Origin: Pseudomonas sp. JM0905a
GTDB lineage: Bacteria; Pseudomonadota; Gammaproteobacteria; Pseudomonadales; Pseudomonadaceae
Assembly (NCBI RefSeq): GCF_014700075.1
Contig: NZ_JACXBU010000016.1
Coordinates: 1 to 64,000 of the forward strand
Reading direction: 5' to 3'
Length of the DNA stretch: 64,000 nucleotides
Shown: positions 1 through 10,610 of the stretch, one piece after another
Numbering within the stretch: position 1 is the stretch's first letter
Layout: every line of letters begins with the position of its first letter
Program-made: the position numbers and the translations under genes
The notes under the pieces: generated by a model
Seen by the model: the letters and a program-made list of their open reading frames with translations, nothing else
Told to the model about the DNA's origin: nothing
Databases searched by the model: none

Positions 1-1
1 C

Positions 2-29
2 ATTCTACGCTAGCCTTTCTTGCTGTCAA
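2..29 (-). promoter_or_regulatory. rRNA-type promoter, copy 3 (most downstream)
   Basis: Reading leftward, TTGACA (29-24) and TAGAAT (7-2) are separated by 16 bp. It is the last of three similar promoters in the first 300 bp, all firing out of the window. In Pseudomonas, this tyrosyl-tRNA synthetase gene is followed by an rRNA operon, so a 16S gene probably starts just left of position 1. The rRNA gene itself is not visible. Confidence 0.65.
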
Positions 30-108
30 GCTGTTTTTCGAAATTTTCGTTTCTACTCAACCGCTTGCGCTTCCGATCCGATTCACTCTTCTCGTCAGCG
101 GGAGGCGC

Positions 109-136
109 ATTCTACAGCGTTCAAACTCGCTGTCAA
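109..136 (-). promoter_or_regulatory. rRNA-type promoter, copy 2
   Basis: Leftward TTGACA (136-131), a 16-bp spacer and TAGAAT (114-109), followed by a GC-rich discriminator starting GCGCCTCCC. GC-rich discriminators are typical of stringently controlled stable-RNA promoters. Its layout matches the promoters at 2-29 and 266-293. Confidence 0.75.
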
Positions 137-265
137 CACCTCCGATTCAGCCTCATTCGCCAGTGGCGAACTGTTCGAAGCGAACCCTTCCAGCACCTTT
201 TACAAACACTTAACTCATTGATATACAAGGAGTTTTGCTTGGCGACTGCGCCGGAAGTGGGGCGC

Positions 266-293
266 ATTATAGGGATGCAGAATCTGCCGTCAA
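266..293 (-). promoter_or_regulatory. rRNA-type promoter, copy 1 (most upstream)
   Basis: Leftward TTGACG (293-288), a 16-bp spacer and a perfect TATAAT (271-266), followed by GCGCCCC. It starts only about 20 bp past the tyrS stop codon, so read-through from tyrS would run straight into it. I see no clear tyrS terminator hairpin ahead of it. Confidence 0.75.
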
Positions 294-311
294 CACTTTT
301 TTGAAAGTATC

Positions 312-1511
312 TTATTCGGCAACCAGGGAGACACGTGCAAAAGACTTCTTGCCCGCCTGCAGCACATGGGTGGAACCAAGCTTGAAGATAAAACCACGCT
401 CCACGACCTGACCGTCGACGCGCACACCGCCAGAACCGAGCAGGTCGCGAGCAACAGCGGCGTTCTTCACCAGGCCTGCCTTATTAAGGACGGACGCAAT
501 GGGCATGTCTTCGGCAGAGGCCAGTTGAACTTCCGGCAGATCGAGCGGCAGTTCGCCCTCCTTCATACGGTTGCCCGCAGAGCGGTGGGCGGACGCCGCA
601 GCTTCTTCACCATGGAAGCGAGCAACGATCTCTTCGGCCAGCTTGATCTTGATGTCGCGGGGGTTGGCGCCGGCCTCGACATCACGCTTGAACTGCTCGA
701 TCTCTTCCATGGAGCGGAAGCTCAGCAGCTCGAAGTAACGCCACATGAGCTGGTCAGGGATTGAGACCAGCTTGTTGTACATGACACCCGGCGCTTCCTG
801 GATACCCACATAGTTGCCCAAGGACTTGGACATCTTCTTCACACCATCCAGACCTTCCAGCAACGGCATGGTCAGGATGCACTGGGATTCCTGCCCATAG
901 GCACGCTGCAGTTCGCGCCCCATCAGCAGGTTGAATTTCTGGTCGGTACCACCCAGTTCGACATCCGCACGCAGCGCAACGGAGTCATACCCCTGCACCA
1001 GCGGATAGAGGAACTCGTGGATAGCGATAGGCTGGTTGGTGCTGTAGCGCTTGTTGAAGTCGTCACGCTCGAGCATACGGGCAACGGTGTACTGGGACGC
1101 CAGGCGAATAAAGTCCGCCGGGGTCAGCTGGTCCATCCAGGTGGAGTTAAATGCCACTTCGGTCTTGGCCGGATCGAGGATCTTGAACACCTGCGCCTTG
1201 TAGGTTTCGGCATTCTCCAGGACCTGCTCGCGAGTCAGCGGCGGGCGAGTGGCACTCTTGCCACTAGGGTCACCGATCATTCCGGTGAAATCGCCAATCA
1301 GGAAGATCACCTGGTGCCCCAACTCCTGGAACTGGCGCAGCTTATTAATAAGGACGGTGTGACCGAGGTGAAGATCGGGAGCAGTCGGATCAAAGCCCGC
1401 CTTGATGCGCAGCGGCTGGCCACGCTTGAGCTTTTGGACCAGCTCGGACTCGACCAGAACCTCTTCCGCACCGCGCTTGATCAGCGCCAGTTGCTCTTCA
1501 ACCGACTTCAT
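312..1511 (-). CDS. tyrS: Tyrosine--tRNA ligase (TyrZ-type)
   Basis: Class I aminoacyl-tRNA synthetase that charges tRNA-Tyr in the cytoplasm. The 399-residue protein has the HIGH-like motif HLGH at 48-51, KMSKS at 226-230 and a C-terminal S4-type RNA-binding region from about residue 335. The frame is open 16 codons further upstream, but the MKSVEEQ start matches the family and that extension is not protein-like. P. aeruginosa has two tyrosyl-tRNA synthetases; the gene beside anmK and an rRNA operon is the one called tyrZ there. It is divergent from the M23 peptidase gene across 180 bp. Confidence 0.95.
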   Translation of the reverse strand: MKSVEEQLALIKRGAEEVLVESELVQKLKRGQPLRIKAGFDPTAPDLHLGHTVLINKLRQFQELGHQVIFLIGDFTGMIGDPSGKSATRPPLTREQVLENAETYKAQVFKILDPAKTEVAFNSTWMDQLTPADFIRLASQYTVARMLERDDFNKRYSTNQPIAIHEFLYPLVQGYDSVALRADVELGGTDQKFNLLMGRELQRAYGQESQCILTMPLLEGLDGVKKMSKSLGNYVGIQEAPGVMYNKLVSIPDQLMWRYFELLSFRSMEEIEQFKRDVEAGANPRDIKIKLAEEIVARFHGEEAAASAHRSAGNRMKEGELPLDLPEVQLASAEDMPIASVLNKAGLVKNAAVARDLLGSGGVRVDGQVVERGFIFKLGSTHVLQAGKKSFARVSLVAE

Positions 1512-1691
1512 GACAGGACTCGTAGACCGTGAATAGACAAAGGGGAACCAACCATACAAGATCGCGAACTAATTACAAGTTTTGCTCCCAGCCCCATGCC
1601 AGTCAGCGGAAGGCACCAATCCAAGGTTGCCTAGGGCGGATTTTGATTATATTTTAGGCAGTTAGTTCATATTCCAAAAACACCACACGCC

Positions 1692-4230
<2,539 letters not shown>

Positions 4231-4241
4231 GCCGCAAACGA

Positions 4242-4269
4242 AAACGCCGTGCCCAAGGGCACGGCGTTT
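4242..4269. terminator. Bidirectional terminator between anmK and erpA
   Basis: A perfect 12-bp stem (4242-4253 with 4258-4269) around the loop CAAG. The stem ends in T on one strand and is preceded by A residues, so it can stop transcription of both convergent genes. The bases CAAACGAAAA just before the stem recur at two other terminators in the window. Confidence 0.85.
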
Positions 4270-4287
4270 CTGTATTCGGACAGTGAA

Positions 4288-4638
4288 TCAGATCGAGAAG
4301 GATGAACCGCAACCACAGGTGGTGGTGGCATTCGGGTTCTTGATGACGAATCGAGAACCTTCGAGGCCCTCCTGGTAATCCACTTCGGCGCCAGCGAGGT
4401 ACTGGAAGCTCATCGGGTCGACGACCAGGCTCACACCGTCGCGCTCGACGATGGTGTCATCGTCCGACACGTCTTCATCGAAGGTGAAACCGTACTGGAA
4501 GCCCGAGCAGCCGCCGCCGGTCACGAAGACACGGAGTTTCAGGCGCGGATTGCCCTCTTCATCGATCAGGTTCTTCACCTTGTTGGCCGCACCTTCGGTG
4601 AACATCAGGGCTGAAGGGGTGAAGGTTTCGACGCTCAT
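4288..4638 (-). CDS. erpA: Iron-sulfur cluster insertion protein ErpA
   Basis: A-type carrier that delivers Fe-S clusters to apo-enzymes, including those of isoprenoid synthesis. The 116 residues carry the three conserved cysteines: one in GGGCSG and two in the C-terminal CGC. I chose the internal ATG starting MSVETFTP because it matches the family length and has GGGAGAG 6-12 bp upstream; an ATG 10 codons earlier lacks this. A promoter with TTGACC and GATAAT spaced by 18 bp lies at 4716-4687. Confidence 0.95.
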   Translation of the reverse strand: MSVETFTPSALMFTEGAANKVKNLIDEEGNPRLKLRVFVTGGGCSGFQYGFTFDEDVSDDDTIVERDGVSLVVDPMSFQYLAGAEVDYQEGLEGSRFVIKNPNATTTCGCGSSFSI

Positions 4639-4686
4639 GCTGCAACTCTCCCGGCTGGACGCCGCCATACTGCGCTAAGGCGAGGC

Positions 4687-4716
4687 ATTATCCGCTTACC
4701 CTAGAAAACTGGTCAA
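4687..4716 (-). promoter_or_regulatory. Probable erpA promoter
   Basis: Leftward TTGACC (4716-4711), an 18-bp spacer and GATAAT (4692-4687), about 50 bp ahead of the erpA start. It is a good sigma-70 match. No obvious IscR-like box was recognised. Confidence 0.55.
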
Positions 4717-4789
4717 CTATTAAGCGATTCGACTCGATCGATAGACCGAAGTGCGGCGCCGGCGAGCAAGTCGCTGGCGCCGATGGACA

Positions 4790-5824
4790 TCAAGGCAGCA
4801 GTGCCGCGTGAGACAGGCCCAGTCGCTCCTCGAGGCCGAACATGATGTTGAGGTTCTGAACCGCTTGGCCCGATGCGCCCTTGACCAGGTTGTCGATCAC
4901 CGAGAGCACCACCACCAGATCGCCGCCCTGAGGACGATGCACCGCGATACGGCAGACGTTGGCACCGCGCACGCTGCGGGTTTCCGGGTGGCTGCCGGCC
5001 GGCATCACGTCGACGAAGGGCTCATTGGCATAGCGCTTCTCGAACAGGGCCTGCAGGTCGACGCCCTTGTCCGCGACATTCGCGTAGAGGGTGGCGTGGA
5101 TGCCGCGGATCATCGGCGTCAAGTGCGGCACGAAGGTCAGGCCGACCGGGCCACCGGCTGCTCGACGCAGGCCCTGGCTGATTTCCGGCAGGTGACGGTG
5201 CCCCTTCACCGAGTAGGCCATCATGCTCTCGCCGGCTTCGCAGAACAGCGAGCCAACCTTGGCACCACGGCCCGCGCCGCTGACACCGGATTTGCAGTCG
5301 GCGATCAGGCGGCTGGTGTCGGCCAGACCGGCTTCCAGCAGCGGGATGAAACCAAGCTGGGTAGCGGTCGGGTAGCAGCCGGGAACCGCAATCAGGCGCG
5401 CACCCTTGATGGCTTCGCGGTTCACTTCCGGCAGGCCATAGACGGCTTCCGGCAGCAGCGCCGGGGCGCCGTGGGGCTGGCCGTACCAGTTGGCCCACTC
5501 TTCGGCATCCTGCAGGCGGAAGTCCGCGGACAGGTCGATGACGCGGGTACCGGCATCCAGCAGTTCACCAGCCAGCGCATGGGCGACGCCGTGGGGAGTG
5601 GCGAAGAAGACCACATCACAGGCGCCCAGAGTGGCCACGTCGGGCACGCTGAACGCGAGGTCGTCATAGTGGCCGCGCAGGTTCGGATACATGTCGGCGA
5701 CCTTCACCCCAGCCTCGGATCGCGAGGTAATCACCGCGACCTCCGCCTGCGGGTGCTGAGCCAGCAGACGCAGCAGTTCGACACCGGTGTAGCCCGTGCC
5801 GCCGACGATTCCGACCTTGACCAT
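4790..5824 (-). CDS. argC: N-acetyl-gamma-glutamyl-phosphate reductase
   Basis: Third step of arginine synthesis: NADPH-dependent reduction of N-acetylglutamyl phosphate to the semialdehyde. The 344-residue protein has the Rossmann motif [10 protein letters not shown] at 5-14 and the catalytic cysteine C150 in VPGCYPT. The frame stays open 17 codons upstream, but the start giving MVKVGIVGG fits the family exactly. It is divergent from hemJ across 133 bp and lies 151 bp upstream of erpA, so it may also feed erpA transcription. Confidence 0.97.
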   Translation of the reverse strand: MVKVGIVGGTGYTGVELLRLLAQHPQAEVAVITSRSEAGVKVADMYPNLRGHYDDLAFSVPDVATLGACDVVFFATPHGVAHALAGELLDAGTRVIDLSADFRLQDAEEWANWYGQPHGAPALLPEAVYGLPEVNREAIKGARLIAVPGCYPTATQLGFIPLLEAGLADTSRLIADCKSGVSGAGRGAKVGSLFCEAGESMMAYSVKGHRHLPEISQGLRRAAGGPVGLTFVPHLTPMIRGIHATLYANVADKGVDLQALFEKRYANEPFVDVMPAGSHPETRSVRGANVCRIAVHRPQGGDLVVVLSVIDNLVKGASGQAVQNLNIMFGLEERLGLSHAALLP

Positions 5825-5957
5825 CACTTGCCCCTCAAAGAACCGATTGGAAAGCTGCCGATGATAAGGCCGCATCGGTCAGGGGCCAACCGCCGAGGTG
5901 ACGTGCGGCCCATCAAGCCTCTACTATCCGGGCAATCTGCCCGATGGAAACCGCCCC

Positions 5958-6383
5958 ATGCTCTACCTCTGGCTCAAGGCCCTGCACATCATCGCCGTCA
6001 TCTGCTGGTTCGCCGGCCTGTTCTACCTGCCGCGCCTGTTCGTCTACCACGCCATGGCGGAGGACGAACCCAGCCGCGAACGCTTCAAGGTCATGGAGCG
6101 CAAGCTCTACCGCGGCATCATGGGCCCCTCGATGATCGCCACCCTGGTCTTCGGTCTCTGGATGCTCTACCTCAACTCCGCCTGGCTGAGCCAGGGCTGG
6201 CTCCATGCCAAGCTCACGCTGGTGGTGCTGCTGATCGGCTACCACCACGCCTGCGGCTCGCTGCTCAAGCGCTTCGCCCGGAACGAGAACCGTCGTGGCC
6301 ACGTGTTCTACCGCTGGTTCAACGAAGTCCCGGTGCTCTTCCTGATCGCCATCGTCATCCTGGTGGTGGTCAAACCCTTCTGA
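5958..6383 (+). CDS. hemJ: Protoporphyrinogen IX oxidase HemJ
   Basis: Small inner-membrane enzyme of the HemJ (formerly UPF0093) family that oxidises protoporphyrinogen IX late in haem synthesis. The 141 residues form about four hydrophobic helices, and the conserved histidine of the first helix is H10. The frame is open 20 codons upstream, but the ATG giving MLYLWLKALH places the first membrane helix at the N-terminus as in the family. It is followed after 20 bp by the nitronate monooxygenase gene. Confidence 0.9.
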   Translation: MLYLWLKALHIIAVICWFAGLFYLPRLFVYHAMAEDEPSRERFKVMERKLYRGIMGPSMIATLVFGLWMLYLNSAWLSQGWLHAKLTLVVLLIGYHHACGSLLKRFARNENRRGHVFYRWFNEVPVLFLIAIVILVVVKPF

Positions 6384-6403
6384 CCTGACAAGAGGAATGC
6401 CAG

Positions 6404-7366
6404 ATGTCCCTGCCCGCCCTGCTCGATCAACGTCTGCGCTTGCCGGTCGTGGCTGCGCCGATGTTCCTGGTGTCCAACCCCAAACTGGTCCTGGCGTGCT
6501 GCAACAATGGCATCGTCGGCAGCTTTCCGGCCCTGAACCAACGGGAGAGCAGCGGCTTGCGCGCCTGGCTGGACGAGATTGAAGCAGGCCTGGGAGCGGA
6601 CGCGGCTCCCTTTGCGGTCAACCTCATCGTCCACCACAGCAATCCACGCCTGCAGGCCGACCTGGCCATCTGCGTGGAAAAGCGCGTCCCGATCGTCATC
6701 ACCAGCTTGGGCGCGGTAAAGGAAGTGGTGGACGCCGTGCACAGTTACGGCGGCCTCGTGTTCCACGACGTGACCACCCGCCGCCATGCGGAGAAGGCCG
6801 CGGAGGCCGGCGTAGACGGCCTGATCGCGGTTGCCGCCGGCGCCGGTGGCCACGCCGGGACCTGGAGCCCCTTCGCCCTGATCGCCGAGATCCGCCAGTT
6901 CTTCGACAAGACCCTGCTGCTCGCCGGCTGCCTCAACCACGGCCACGAGATCTTCGCCGCGCAGATGCTCGGCGCCGACCTGGCCTACCTCGGTACCCGC
7001 TTCATCGCCACCCAGCAGAGCGATGCCGAAACCCGCTACAAGCAGATGATCCTCGACGCCCGCGCCGCCGACATCATCCACACGCCGGCAGTATCCGGCG
7101 TCCCCGCCAGCTTCATGCGCCAGAGCCTGGAAGCCGCCGGCTACGACCTGAAGCGCCTCGCCGACAAGGGCGACATCAACTACGGCGAGAAGCTGAAGCC
7201 GGTCAGTGACGAGGCCAAGGCCTGGAAGACCGTATGGTCCGCCGGCCAGGGCGTCGGCAATATCCGCGACCTGCCGACGGTGGACGAGCTGATCGCCCGC
7301 CTTGACCAGGAATATCGCGCCGCACGCGAGAAAGCCGGACAACTGGGCCAGCGCTGGGCCCGATGA
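6404..7366 (+). CDS. Nitronate monooxygenase family flavoprotein
   Basis: FMN-dependent TIM-barrel enzyme of the 2-nitropropane dioxygenase/nitronate monooxygenase family, probably oxidising alkyl nitronates such as propionate 3-nitronate. Visible motifs in the 320 residues are the N-terminal APMF (18-21) and the glycine-rich GAGGHAG (146-152) that carries the active-site histidine in class I enzymes. The gene overlaps the next by 4 bp (ATGA), so the two are translationally coupled. The physiological substrate is unknown, and related enoyl reductases (FabK) share the fold. Confidence 0.9.
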   Translation: MSLPALLDQRLRLPVVAAPMFLVSNPKLVLACCNNGIVGSFPALNQRESSGLRAWLDEIEAGLGADAAPFAVNLIVHHSNPRLQADLAICVEKRVPIVITSLGAVKEVVDAVHSYGGLVFHDVTTRRHAEKAAEAGVDGLIAVAAGAGGHAGTWSPFALIAEIRQFFDKTLLLAGCLNHGHEIFAAQMLGADLAYLGTRFIATQQSDAETRYKQMILDARAADIIHTPAVSGVPASFMRQSLEAAGYDLKRLADKGDINYGEKLKPVSDEAKAWKTVWSAGQGVGNIRDLPTVDELIARLDQEYRAAREKAGQLGQRWAR

Positions 7367-8622
7367 GGCGACGCACCCTGCTCGGTCTCGGGGCCATCGG
7401 CGCGCTGGGATTGTGGGCAGCACGCCCGACCGATCATGGCCGTCCCCACGATGCCTACTTCGCACGCCTGAATGAACTGCTGCGCCTGGAGGGCGGCGGT
7501 ATCCCGCAGCTGGTCATCGACCTGGATCGGCTGGATGCCAATGCCGACCTGCTGGCGTCCCGGCTTGGTCAGCGCCCCTTGCGCCTGGTGGCGAAATCGC
7601 TGGCTTGCGGTGGATTGCTCGACTATCTCTCACGTCGCCTGTACTGCTCGCGCTTCATGGTCTTCCACCAACCCCAGCTGAACCAGTTGGCCCGGCTCTT
7701 CCCCAATGCCGATCTACTGCTGGGCAAACCCCTGCCCGCCGCCGCGGCCCTGGCCTTCTACCAGCAACTGCCCCGCCACCTGGGATTCGAACCCAGCCGT
7801 CAGGTCACCTGGCTGGTCGACAGTCCCCAGCGCCTCCAGGAATACGCCGACTTGGGTCGGGCACTAGGACAGCCGCTGCAGATCGCCCTGGAAATCGATA
7901 TTGGTCTGGCCCGGGGTGGATTCCCCACGCCCGAGGCGATGGGCAGTGCGCTCCAGCAATTCGCCAACGGCCAATCGCTGCTGCAACTGCGCGGGCTGAT
8001 GGGTTACGACGCCCAGGTGGCCCACACCCCATTCTGGGTAAGCCGGGCGAAAGCCTTGGACGAGAGCAACGCGCGCTACCGGGCTTTCATCCAGGCCGCC
8101 CAAGCATCACCGCTCTGGCCACAAGCACCACTACTGAATGGCGGCGGCAGTCAGACTTACCCTCTGCACAGCGACCGCAATGGCCCCCTGAACGAGATTG
8201 CAGTGGGCTCGGCGCTACTCAAACCCGCCGGCTTCGACAGCGACCTGCTAAAGGAGCACCAGCCAGCCCTGTGGATAGCCGCGCCGGTGCTCAAGGTACT
8301 CGATGGCGCCCTGCCCTACCTGGAAGGCGCACAAAGCCTGGTGCAGGGCTGGAATCCGAATCGCCAGTGCGCCCATTACCTCTACGGTGGCAACTGGCAG
8401 GCCGAACCGGTTTCCCCGGCCGGGCTTGCCTACGACAGTCTCTACGGCCGCAGCGCCAACCAGGAACGCCTGATCGGTTCACGCGCCACGAAGCTCGCCG
8501 TGGACGACTGGGTCTTCCTGCGCCCCATGCAATCCGAGGGCACCCTTGGCGAATTCGCCGACCTGCGGCTACTGCGCCGTGGCAGCCTGGTCGGCCGCTG
8601 GAGCCCGCTCGGACTCACCTGA
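7363..8622 (+). CDS. Exported alanine racemase-like / DSD1-family PLP enzyme
   Basis: Fold-type III pyridoxal-phosphate protein of 419 residues. The N-terminal barrel has VAKSL with the probable PLP lysine at K78, and the C-terminal part resembles D-serine dehydratase/D-threonine aldolase proteins. Unusually, the N-terminus is MRRRTLLGLGAIGALGLW, a basic then hydrophobic stretch resembling a Tat signal or membrane anchor. Tat export would suit an enzyme that binds its cofactor before crossing the membrane. It overlaps the nitronate monooxygenase gene by 4 bp. Activity on a D-amino acid is plausible but not shown. Confidence 0.75.
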   Translation: MRRRTLLGLGAIGALGLWAARPTDHGRPHDAYFARLNELLRLEGGGIPQLVIDLDRLDANADLLASRLGQRPLRLVAKSLACGGLLDYLSRRLYCSRFMVFHQPQLNQLARLFPNADLLLGKPLPAAAALAFYQQLPRHLGFEPSRQVTWLVDSPQRLQEYADLGRALGQPLQIALEIDIGLARGGFPTPEAMGSALQQFANGQSLLQLRGLMGYDAQVAHTPFWVSRAKALDESNARYRAFIQAAQASPLWPQAPLLNGGGSQTYPLHSDRNGPLNEIAVGSALLKPAGFDSDLLKEHQPALWIAAPVLKVLDGALPYLEGAQSLVQGWNPNRQCAHYLYGGNWQAEPVSPAGLAYDSLYGRSANQERLIGSRATKLAVDDWVFLRPMQSEGTLGEFADLRLLRRGSLVGRWSPLGLT

Positions 8623-8719
8623 ACCCTCTGCGTTTTGTGCGCCAGGCCGCTTGTGCCGCGGGCCGCAGCGCAATTACGCTGTGCCATCATCCATTTCTGT
8701 CGTCGACAAGGACGCCCGC

Positions 8720-9760
8720 ATGACCGAAGCCCGCTACAAGATCGTCTTTGATGGTCAACCGATGCCCGGTGTGGCACTGGAAACCGTCAAGGAAAACCTC
8801 GCCCGCCTGTTCAAGAGCGATGCCGACAAGATCGAAAGCCTGTTCGGCGGGCGCAGCGTCGCCCTCAAGCGTGACCTGGTGGAAGCCGAGGCGGACAAGT
8901 ACCTGGCCGCATTGCAGCGGGCGGGCGCCAAGGTGCGCAAGGAGCAGGACACCGTGGCCGGGCTGAGTCTGGTGACCACTGAGGAGCATCCGGCCCCGGC
9001 CACCGTCGCAGCCGAAGCCGCATCTGCAGCCACCGAAAACATGAGCTGCCCGAAATGTGGCCATAAGCAACCGAAAGCAGCCGAATGCCAGGCCTGCGGC
9101 ATCATCGTCGACAAGTACCTGGCCCGCCAGGTGCAACTGGCCCAGGAAGCGCCCCAGGTAAGCGCCTCGAATAACGGCGGCACCGCCACTTCCCCCTATG
9201 CCCCGCCCCAGGCCCAGGTGGGCGAGCAACTTCCGGAATTCGGCGAACTGAAGGTCTTCGGCACCAGCGGCCGGATCGGCCGGGTCCGCTACCTCGGCTG
9301 GAGCATGGGGCTGATGCTGGCCTTCCTGCCCATCGGCGGCGTGATCCTTGGCAGCTACGCGCTTTCCGATGCCCTCGCCGGCCTGCTGACGATTGCCGCC
9401 TGCCTCGCGCTGGTGGTGGTCAGCGTATGCATCGGCGTGCAGCGCCTGCACGACATGGGTTGGTCCGGCTGGCTCTGGCTGTTGAACTTCGTCCCCGTCG
9501 TCGGCAGTGTGTTCGCCTTGCTGATGCTGTTCATGCCGGGCACCGACGGTCCCAACCGCTATGGCCCACCGCCGCCGCCCAACAGCCGTTCGGTGAAAGT
9601 GCTCGCCTGGTTGATCCTTCTTGTACCGGTTATCGGTATAGTCGCCGCCATTTCGATACCGGCCTACCAGGACTACGTGATGCGCGCCCAGATGGGCGAT
9701 GCCGCCAGCTTCGAGCAGCCTGCCGAAGCCCCTGCCCTAGAAGGCGAGTCCGCCGAGTAA
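8720..9760 (+). CDS. DUF805 membrane protein with zinc ribbon and pilin-like tail
   Basis: No assigned function. The 346 residues divide into an N-terminal alpha/beta domain (about 1-80), a zinc-ribbon-like region with C110, C113, C123 and C126, a proline-rich linker, a DUF805 membrane domain with three helices (about 195-273) and a final hydrophobic helix (about 293-313). The last helix runs into IPAYQDYVMRAQ, which closely resembles the N-terminal helix of type IV pilins but lacks a prepilin cleavage motif. The ATG at 8720 follows AAGGA by 8 bp; the longer upstream frame overlaps the preceding gene and is rejected. Confidence 0.8.
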   Translation: MTEARYKIVFDGQPMPGVALETVKENLARLFKSDADKIESLFGGRSVALKRDLVEAEADKYLAALQRAGAKVRKEQDTVAGLSLVTTEEHPAPATVAAEAASAATENMSCPKCGHKQPKAAECQACGIIVDKYLARQVQLAQEAPQVSASNNGGTATSPYAPPQAQVGEQLPEFGELKVFGTSGRIGRVRYLGWSMGLMLAFLPIGGVILGSYALSDALAGLLTIAACLALVVVSVCIGVQRLHDMGWSGWLWLLNFVPVVGSVFALLMLFMPGTDGPNRYGPPPPPNSRSVKVLAWLILLVPVIGIVAAISIPAYQDYVMRAQMGDAASFEQPAEAPALEGESAE

Positions 9761-9815
9761 GCAACCTCCCGGGGCCGGCGCTGTCCAACCCGGCCCCGTT
9801 ACGGAGAACCTCCAG

Positions 9816-10604
9816 ATGCCTCGTTATGCCCTGATCACCGGCGCCTCCAGCGGTATTGGCCTGGCCATGGCCGAGGCACTGGCGCGCAGGGGTCGGCACC
9901 TGCTGCTGGTGGCCAGGCAGCGGGACATGCTGGAGAGCGTTGCCTGCGAGTTGACCCAGCGTTTCGGTGTGGAAGTGCTGTTCCGCTACTGCGACTTGGC
10001 CGAGCCGCTGCAGGTTTCCGGGCTGTTGATGGACCTGGAGCAAGGGGAGCGGGAGATCGACTTGCTGGTGAACAATGCCGGCATCGGCACTTCCGGGGCC
10101 TTCGTCGACCAGGACTGGGGACGCGAGCAGGAATTGATCGAAGTGAACATCCTGGCCCTCGCCCGTCTTTGCCATGGCATTGGCGGCCTGATGGCGCGCC
10201 AGGGCGGCGGCCAGATCCTCAACATCGCCTCGGTGGCCGGCTTCCAGCCCGGCGCCTGGATGAGCAACTACTACGCCAGCAAGGCCTACGTGCTGAACTT
10301 CACCGAGGGGCTGCGCGAGGAGCTGCGTCCGCGCGGCGTGAAAGTCTCGGTGCTGTGCCCGGGCCCGACTCGCACCGCCTTCTTCCGCGGCGCCCACATG
10401 CAGGTCGGCAGCCTGGAGGGCAGCAAGATGATGATGAGCCCCGAGGAAGTGGCGCTGATCGCCGTGCGCGCACTGGAGAAGAATCGCGCCATCATCATCC
10501 CCGGTTGGCGCAACCGGCTGGCCGCCTTCTTCCCCCGACTGGCGCCGCGCTGGCTGGTGCGCCGCGTGCTGGGCCAGGTCATTCGCCGCTTCGCCCAGCC
10601 CTGA
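9816..10604 (+). CDS. SDR family oxidoreductase
   Basis: Short-chain dehydrogenase/reductase of 262 residues. It has the nucleotide-binding TGASSGIG (8-15), NNAG (86-89), catalytic S139 and the YxxxK pair Y152/K156. The C-terminal 60 residues are basic and hydrophobic, suggesting a membrane-associated lipid or quinone substrate, but the family is too broad to name one. The gene is convergent with the AAA+ ATPase gene across only 6 bp. Confidence 0.9.
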   Translation: MPRYALITGASSGIGLAMAEALARRGRHLLLVARQRDMLESVACELTQRFGVEVLFRYCDLAEPLQVSGLLMDLEQGEREIDLLVNNAGIGTSGAFVDQDWGREQELIEVNILALARLCHGIGGLMARQGGGQILNIASVAGFQPGAWMSNYYASKAYVLNFTEGLREELRPRGVKVSVLCPGPTRTAFFRGAHMQVGSLEGSKMMMSPEEVALIAVRALEKNRAIIIPGWRNRLAAFFPRLAPRWLVRRVLGQVIRRFAQP

Positions 10605-10610
10605 GCGGTA

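Noticed and set aside
20-304. Open frame of 94 codons at the left edge
   Set aside because: It lies across three rRNA-type promoters on the other strand and shows no protein-like composition.
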